Position numbers and translations under genes: made by a program | The notes under the pieces: generated by a model | The model's input: only the letters and a program-made list of their open reading frames with translations | What the model was told of the DNA's origin: nothing | Database searches by the model: none | Part shown: one piece after another, positions 7,027-11,605 of the stretch | How positions within the stretch are numbered: position 1 is the stretch's first letter | How the letters are laid out: each line of letters opens with the position of its first letter | Assembly: GCA_031376425.1 (NCBI GenBank) | Contig: JANMDR010000266.1 | Span: 1-11,605, forward strand | Origin: JANMDR01 sp031376425 | GTDB lineage: Bacteria; Pseudomonadota; Gammaproteobacteria; Burkholderiales; Usitatibacteraceae | Reading direction: 5' to 3' | DNA length: 11,605 nt

Positions 7027-8670
7027 ATGCCCAATTTTTTAAATCATCATAAACCGCAATCTTTTGCAGCCAGCACCTACGTGGTGAATTGCCTAATTGC
7101 CCTATTTGCACTACTTACCCTATCGGCTGCAGGTGCTACCTTTGCAGCAGCGCCTAGCGTGCTAAAAATTGGCTCAAAGCGCTTTACAGAGTCTTATGTT
7201 TTGGGCGAAGTTATTACGCAAGCGATTCCCGCAACCACAGCCACTGCGCAACACCTGCAAGGTCTAGGCAACACCGCCATCGTCCTTAATGCCCTCAGCA
7301 CGGGTAGTATCGATATTTATCCTGAATACACTGGCACCATTGCACGTGAAATTTTAAAACTGGAGGTCGTACCCTCGTTGGCCGTGCTCAATGAAAAATT
7401 GGCACCGATGGGGCTGGCTGCTGCGGTCCCACTGGGCTTTAACAATACTTATGCCTTGGCGATACCAGCCATCATTGCCCGTGAAAGCGGCATAACGCGC
7501 CTATCTGATTTAAAAGCACATCCATCGTTACGGTTGGGTTTATCGCAAGAGTTTATTGGGCGCGCCGACGGCTGGGCCGGTCTAAAGAAGAAATACGCAC
7601 TGCCGTGGGACGCACCGCGTGGTTTGGATCACGGCCTAGCGTATGAGGCGGTGGCACAAGGGCAAGTGGATGTAATTGACATCTACTCAACCGATGCCCA
7701 GATTGGCAAATATGCAATGGTCGTGCTGCTCGACGATGCACAATATTTTCCGCGCTACGATGCGGTGCTACTGTATCGGCAAGATTTACCACTCCGCTTC
7801 CCTAGCGCATGGGCTGCTATAAGCCAGCTTGAAGGTCGGATATCTGATACTACAATGCGTGCAATGAATGCAGCGGCGGAACTAGATAAACTTCCCTTCG
7901 CTGACATCGCCGCCCGTTTTTTAGCAACCCTCAATAATGCGTTTAACAAATCTGCGCAATCTGCCACCGCAATTTTAACCCTACCGCAAGCCTCAATTCA
8001 GGCTGCTAGAGAAGTGAAGCAAATGAGTTTTTGGCACAAATTATTTGCTGCAGATTTTAAGCGTTTATTGTTTGAGCATCTCGGTTTGGTATTTTTGTCG
8101 CTATTAGCCAGTATCATCGTCGCCATTCCTTTGGGGATTGTTGCTACTCGCTACAGACATGTTGGTGGCGTAATTTTAGGGCTGGTTGGAGTACTACAAA
8201 CCATCCCGTCACTGGCATTATTGGCGATACTAATTCCACTCACTGGCAATATTGGCTTTCTTCCAGCCTTTATTGCGCTAACAATTTATGCACTGCTTCC
8301 CATTGTGCGTAATACTCACACCGGCCTTACACAAATCCCCAACGGCATAAAACAAGCAGCGCGGTCTTTAGGCATGGGGAACGGCATGGTGTTACGTTTT
8401 ATCGAACTACCGTTAGCCAGCGCAACCATACTTGCAGGCATTAAAACTTCTGCCGTAATTGGGGTAGGCACGGCCACCATTGCCGCCTTTATAGGTGCAG
8501 GTGGCTTTGGTGAACGCATCGTGACCGGCCTAGCGCTCAATGATCATGCTACCTTGCTAGCCGGTGCAATACCAGTTGCCGCTTTAGCCATACTCATTGA
8601 AGCAATTTTTAGCCTGACCGAACGTATGCTAACACCCGCAGCATTGCGCCGTTCGGCAACACAATTGTAG
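7027..8670 (+). CDS. Osmoprotectant ABC transporter, binding protein-permease fusion
   Basis: This 547-residue protein joins a periplasmic substrate-binding domain of the OpuBC/OpuCC/OsmF type to a ProW/OpuCB-type permease. Residues 15-42 look like a signal peptide or membrane anchor. The binding domain shows the family motifs GSKRFTES (49-56), IDIYPEYTGT (95-104), VDVIDIYSTDAQI (214-226) and PRYDAV (242-247). The permease begins near 350, with about five membrane helices near 352-372, 381-404, 410-428, 463-488 and 508-528. Its cytoplasmic EAA-like loop, QAARSLGMGNGMVLRFIELP (443-462), would contact the ATPase. The likely cargo is glycine betaine, choline or a similar solute; the exact one cannot be read from sequence. 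No ATPase gene is adjacent: gltD lies upstream behind a terminator and the next gene is convergent. The ATG at 7027 is preferred over GTG at codon 19, which would leave a signal sequence without a positive charge. Confidence 0.9.
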   Translation: MPNFLNHHKPQSFAASTYVVNCLIALFALLTLSAAGATFAAAPSVLKIGSKRFTESYVLGEVITQAIPATTATAQHLQGLGNTAIVLNALSTGSIDIYPEYTGTIAREILKLEVVPSLAVLNEKLAPMGLAAAVPLGFNNTYALAIPAIIARESGITRLSDLKAHPSLRLGLSQEFIGRADGWAGLKKKYALPWDAPRGLDHGLAYEAVAQGQVDVIDIYSTDAQIGKYAMVVLLDDAQYFPRYDAVLLYRQDLPLRFPSAWAAISQLEGRISDTTMRAMNAAAELDKLPFADIAARFLATLNNAFNKSAQSATAILTLPQASIQAAREVKQMSFWHKLFAADFKRLLFEHLGLVFLSLLASIIVAIPLGIVATRYRHVGGVILGLVGVLQTIPSLALLAILIPLTGNIGFLPAFIALTIYALLPIVRNTHTGLTQIPNGIKQAARSLGMGNGMVLRFIELPLASATILAGIKTSAVIGVGTATIAAFIGAGGFGERIVTGLALNDHATLLAGAIPVAALAILIEAIFSLTERMLTPAALRRSATQL

Positions 8671-8683
8671 CTGGTACAACAGT

Positions 8684-9376
8684 CTATTCGCTAGCCCACA
8701 TGCGCAGTAGATTATGATAACAAGCCGTTAGTTTTATAGCTTCTGCACTTTCACCTTGCGCCGCATTTTGCTCCGCCCGCAACGCTACAATCACGAGATC
8801 CATTTCGAACAGTATTCGTCTTTGTTCAGCGCTACGCACTCGGCTTTGCACCCAAAAGAACGAAGCAAGGCGGCAGCCGCTCGTTATTGGTTCTACGCGA
8901 TGCAGGCTTGAAGCTGGATAAAGTATTGCATCGCCTGCGGCAAGTTTAACCGACTGGGTGCCAAAGGTATCTTCAATCACGAGTTCGCCACCATCATACT
9001 CATCGGGCTCGCTCAAAAAAAGCGTGATGGAAATATCGGTGCGGATATGCTGATTGCTGGCGACATGGGTACGAATTGCGTTATCCACATGACTGCCAAA
9101 TCCCATCCCGACTTCGTAGCGATTAAACCCAGGCGGATAAACACGATTAGGCAATGCTGCGGACAAAAACAGGCCGCTATCACTCAATGCGGACAACACC
9201 AGACGCTGTGCTTCGCGACTTGCTGGCGAGGTATCGGGTAATTGCTGATTATGCTTCACAGTTGCAGATTGGGTGCCCGCTGTAATGCGGCCATCAACCC
9301 AATCAGCGTTAGCCAAAATTGCTCGGCAATGCTTGAGCGTATCAACATCAAGTAACTGCGGGATTTGCAGCAACAT
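8684..9376 (-). CDS. piuC: Fe(II)/2-oxoglutarate dioxygenase, PiuC/YbiX family
   Basis: The 230 residues match the PiuC/YbiX family in length and wording. The iron ligands are His96 and Asp98 (the HVD of GSHVDNA) and His159 (SSLHRVEPIT); Arg169 (GCRLASFFW) is the expected 2-oxoglutarate anchor. W26-DGR-TAG near the N-terminus is typical of this family. It is probably a cytoplasmic enzyme. Family members sit beside catecholate siderophore receptors and are iron-repressed, but their substrate is not firmly known. The gene starts 17 nt after the receptor gene's stop, so they should be co-transcribed. AAGAGG, overlapping that stop codon, may be its ribosome site, though its 13-nt spacing is long. 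It ends 13 nt from the convergent transporter gene, with no visible terminator. Confidence 0.93.
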   Translation of the reverse strand: MLLQIPQLLDVDTLKHCRAILANADWVDGRITAGTQSATVKHNQQLPDTSPASREAQRLVLSALSDSGLFLSAALPNRVYPPGFNRYEVGMGFGSHVDNAIRTHVASNQHIRTDISITLFLSEPDEYDGGELVIEDTFGTQSVKLAAGDAILYPASSLHRVEPITSGCRLASFFWVQSRVRSAEQRRILFEMDLVIVALRAEQNAAQGESAEAIKLTACYHNLLRMWASE

Positions 9377-9389
9377 TTTCTAATCCATG

Positions 9390-9396
9390 CCTCTTA
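9390..9396 (-). promoter_or_regulatory. Ribosome site of piuC overlapping the receptor stop codon
   Basis: Read on the minus strand, TAAGAGG includes the receptor's TAA stop and an AAGAGG Shine-Dalgarno-like core 13 nt before the piuC ATG. The overlap suggests translational coupling. A weaker GGAT lies closer to the start. Confidence 0.4.
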
Positions 9397-11580
9397 ATAG
9401 AACTTATATTCAAACGTAACTTGTGCGGCGCGTGCAGTACCAGGCACGACATGACCAGCATACACTCCTTCGTAAATGCGCTTATTTAGGGCGTTTAGCA
9501 AGTTCAGTCTAATGCCAACCGCACTTTTATCATACGACAACAGCAAATCTGAACGCGTATAGGCGGGCACTTCATTAGTGTTCGTTGCCGTAGCGAAGCG
9601 CTTGCCGACTGCCTCAAGACCGCCACCTAGCTTCCAACCGCCACCGAGCCTATAGGTATTCCACAAACTTAAGGTGTAATTGGGTGTATTAATGGGAACT
9701 TTACCTAAGGTTGCGAGTTGCTGCCCTGTCGCTTTATCAATCGATGCGCGCATTCTGGCTGCACCAGCAAAAACTTCCCAGTTCTCATTGACGCGACCCG
9801 CTGCCTCAATTTCAAAACCATCAGTATGGCGCTGCCCTGATAACAAATTTTGCTCCACACTCACGGCTAAATCGGTATTGCGCTCATTAAGTTTTTCACT
9901 CCTAAACAATGCTATACGCCATGATAAATTGCCTTCAAAGGCTTCCCATTTTGCACCGATTTCCAAATTACGATTTTTTTCCGGGGGCGTATTAGTACTT
10001 CTATCATCAAGCGCGTATAACTCGCCCGAAGGGTTAAACGAAGTTCCGTAAGCAGCATAATAGCTCGCGTTGTCATTGGGCTGGTAGAGCACGCCGATGC
10101 GCTTACTCCAGACGCGATCGGTACGTTGCAAAGCGCCGGCAGGCTCAGGACGTTTATAGTCAGCGCTAAAATTATCGTAACGTGCACCTACAACCAATTT
10201 CCATTGGGGCGTGAGTTCCAAAGTTTCCTGCCCGTAGAGCCCTACGGTATCGGCGGAATAACTTACCTCACCTGTCTTAAATGCTGAACTAAAATAATTA
10301 TCAGCCAACAATGGGCGAGAGTTTGGATTACCCACTGTTGTGGCCGGATTAGTCACCCCAGCGGCTTGCGCATAATTCCAACGCTGTGCTTTTTCATGGG
10401 CTAATTCAAGACCAACAAGCACTTGATGCTTAAAACCAAACGCCTGAAACTTGCTGTTGTAATCTGTTTGGCTCGTTAAGGTATTCTCATCCCCGCCACG
10501 CGCTTGGCGTTGCCGATTCACGATTGTTGCATCGGTAATTTGCGTTGGAGTACCGCTTAAACGCGGTGCAACCGCCCATAAATCACGTTTGTAGGCTGCG
10601 GCACGCAATACACTACGAATACTTGAATCTCCACTAAATTGATGGGTATATACAGCGGTTGAAATATCCGCTTTATCGCGTTGATAATTGACATCCGCTA
10701 AACCATAAAAAGTATTCAAGGGCACGTTTAGCGGCTTACCGCTAAAGTACGGCACGCCGTAGTCTGGTACGTCTTTATACTGCAGATGAAAATGGGATAA
10801 CAGCAGTTCATCGCCTGTACCAATACCAAAGCGTATGGACGGCGCCACGCCACTACGGTCAGTTTTTACATCGTCACGAAAACTGCCGCTTTTAGTACGC
10901 ATCGCATTTACCCGCACTGCCGTATTCTCACCAACCGCTTGATTTGTGTCCACCGTAGCACGTAAGGTATTGTATTGGCCTACGGTTGCAGTAACTACCG
11001 TCTTCGCATCTAAGGTGCTCGGCACTTTACTAACTTGATTGATGATACCCCCCGTAGAGCCGCGACCATAAAGCATTGATGCCGAACCACGTAAAACTTC
11101 TATTTGTTCTGCATTAAAAGTTTCGCGATTGTATTGGGCAATATCGCGAATACCATCCATGTATAAATCGCCCACTACGGAGAATCCTCGCAGGGCGATA
11201 TTGTCGCCAATGCGCCCACCCTCACCGGCATTGAAGGTGATGCTCGGTACGTTTCGCAGTGCCTCACGGAAAGTATCGGCGGCGCGATCTTGTATTAAGG
11301 CTTTGGGCACCACCGTGACCGACTGCGGAATATCGCGTGCCAACTGCGGCGTTTTCCCGATGTTAGTGAGCCCCGGCTGGTAAGTACTTTCTTGCTCACG
11401 CTGACTAGATACCGTTACTGGCGCAAGTTGTTTTTCCGGTTCAGCTTTTGGCGGCGCGGTGATTTGCGCAAAGAGCGGCGCTGAGATACAACTGACTACG
11501 GCTAGAGCCAATGCGCTTTTGTGGCGGGCAGCTTTTGCATTACAGTTTAAGCTGGTGTTTTTATTTACAGGGTAGTACAT
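9394..11580 (-). CDS. TonB-dependent catecholate-type siderophore receptor
   Basis: This is a 728-residue outer-membrane receptor that would import a ferric siderophore using TonB-ExbB-ExbD energy. A signal peptide is visible (basic ARHK, hydrophobic core 22-36, likely cleavage after Ala38 in PLFA|Q). A TonB-box-like APVTVSS follows at 53-59. The plug domain includes DIPQSVTVVP (83-92), IALRGFSV (128-135) and the conserved EVLRGSASMLYGRGSTGGIIN stretch (161-181). The remainder is the 22-strand barrel and ends in the aromatic residue Tyr728 (FEYKFY), the usual barrel-assembly signal. The wording and the piuC neighbour place it with Fiu/PiuA-like catecholate receptors. I do not assign a gene symbol because the ligand cannot be read from sequence. 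AAAGGA lies 6 nt before the ATG. The promoter and any Fur box lie beyond the window edge. Confidence 0.93.
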   Translation of the reverse strand: MYYPVNKNTSLNCNAKAARHKSALALAVVSCISAPLFAQITAPPKAEPEKQLAPVTVSSQREQESTYQPGLTNIGKTPQLARDIPQSVTVVPKALIQDRAADTFREALRNVPSITFNAGEGGRIGDNIALRGFSVVGDLYMDGIRDIAQYNRETFNAEQIEVLRGSASMLYGRGSTGGIINQVSKVPSTLDAKTVVTATVGQYNTLRATVDTNQAVGENTAVRVNAMRTKSGSFRDDVKTDRSGVAPSIRFGIGTGDELLLSHFHLQYKDVPDYGVPYFSGKPLNVPLNTFYGLADVNYQRDKADISTAVYTHQFSGDSSIRSVLRAAAYKRDLWAVAPRLSGTPTQITDATIVNRQRQARGGDENTLTSQTDYNSKFQAFGFKHQVLVGLELAHEKAQRWNYAQAAGVTNPATTVGNPNSRPLLADNYFSSAFKTGEVSYSADTVGLYGQETLELTPQWKLVVGARYDNFSADYKRPEPAGALQRTDRVWSKRIGVLYQPNDNASYYAAYGTSFNPSGELYALDDRSTNTPPEKNRNLEIGAKWEAFEGNLSWRIALFRSEKLNERNTDLAVSVEQNLLSGQRHTDGFEIEAAGRVNENWEVFAGAARMRASIDKATGQQLATLGKVPINTPNYTLSLWNTYRLGGGWKLGGGLEAVGKRFATATNTNEVPAYTRSDLLLSYDKSAVGIRLNLLNALNKRIYEGVYAGHVVPGTARAAQVTFEYKFY

Positions 11581-11586
11581 TTATTT

Positions 11587-11592
11587 TCCTTT
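11587..11592 (-). promoter_or_regulatory. Ribosome-binding site of the siderophore receptor
   Basis: On the minus strand AAAGGA lies 6 nt before the ATG at 11580. This is the best Shine-Dalgarno match in the window and fixes the start of the receptor. Confidence 0.75.
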
Positions 11593-11605
11593 TTTTGACA
11601 GTATC

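Noticed and set aside
8645..8680. Small hairpins near the end of the transporter gene (GCCGTTCGGC and TTGTA-TACAA)
   Set aside because: The stems are at most 5 bp and have no T-run on either strand, so they are not terminators.
11581..11605. Possible Fur box start (GATACTG on the minus strand) before the receptor gene
   Set aside because: Only a fragment fits the inverted-repeat consensus and the window ends there.
1..11605. CRISPR arrays, insertion sequences, phage or defence genes
   Set aside because: No regularly spaced repeats, transposase wording or terminal inverted repeats were seen; nearly all the DNA is explained by five intact genes.

Overview
This window looks like ordinary chromosomal DNA from a Gram-negative proteobacterium. 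Complete proteins of three kinds support this: an NADPH-type glutamate synthase pair, a TonB-dependent outer-membrane receptor, and a PiuC-type dioxygenase. The wording of GltB (its EHDACGVGFVAHIKG start and HNGEINTLRGN motif) resembles betaproteobacterial, possibly Burkholderiales, proteins. The base composition is roughly balanced, lower in G+C than many of that group. This placement comes from recollection of families, not from a search.

Layout: Positions 1-691 hold no convincing gene. They contain terminator-like hairpins at the left edge (8-36 and 51-97), then an AT-rich region leading to gltB with a strong hairpin (495-539), a small palindrome (556-570), a recurring CCTTGTWTA word and two weak promoter candidates. 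gltB (692-5398) and gltD (5457-6905) follow on the plus strand, 58 nt apart, and end at a clear intrinsic terminator (6927-6976). Next on the plus strand is a single gene (7027-8670) that fuses an osmoprotectant-type substrate-binding domain to an ABC permease domain; no ATPase gene lies beside it. From the right edge, on the minus strand, come a catecholate-type TonB-dependent siderophore receptor (11580-9394) and, 17 nt behind it, piuC (9376-8684). piuC and the transporter gene converge with only 13 nt between their stop codons.

How the genes work together: GltB and GltD form glutamate synthase, which makes two glutamates from glutamine and 2-oxoglutarate using NADPH. The transporter fusion probably imports a quaternary-ammonium or related compatible solute with an ATPase encoded elsewhere. 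The receptor and PiuC form a widespread iron-uptake pair, usually iron-repressed. Any link between glutamate synthesis and osmolyte uptake is inference.

I found no convincing undescribed system. The points most worth a second look are the structured region upstream of gltB, the near-identical start-site leaders of gltD and the transporter gene, and the transporter fusion without a neighbouring ATPase.
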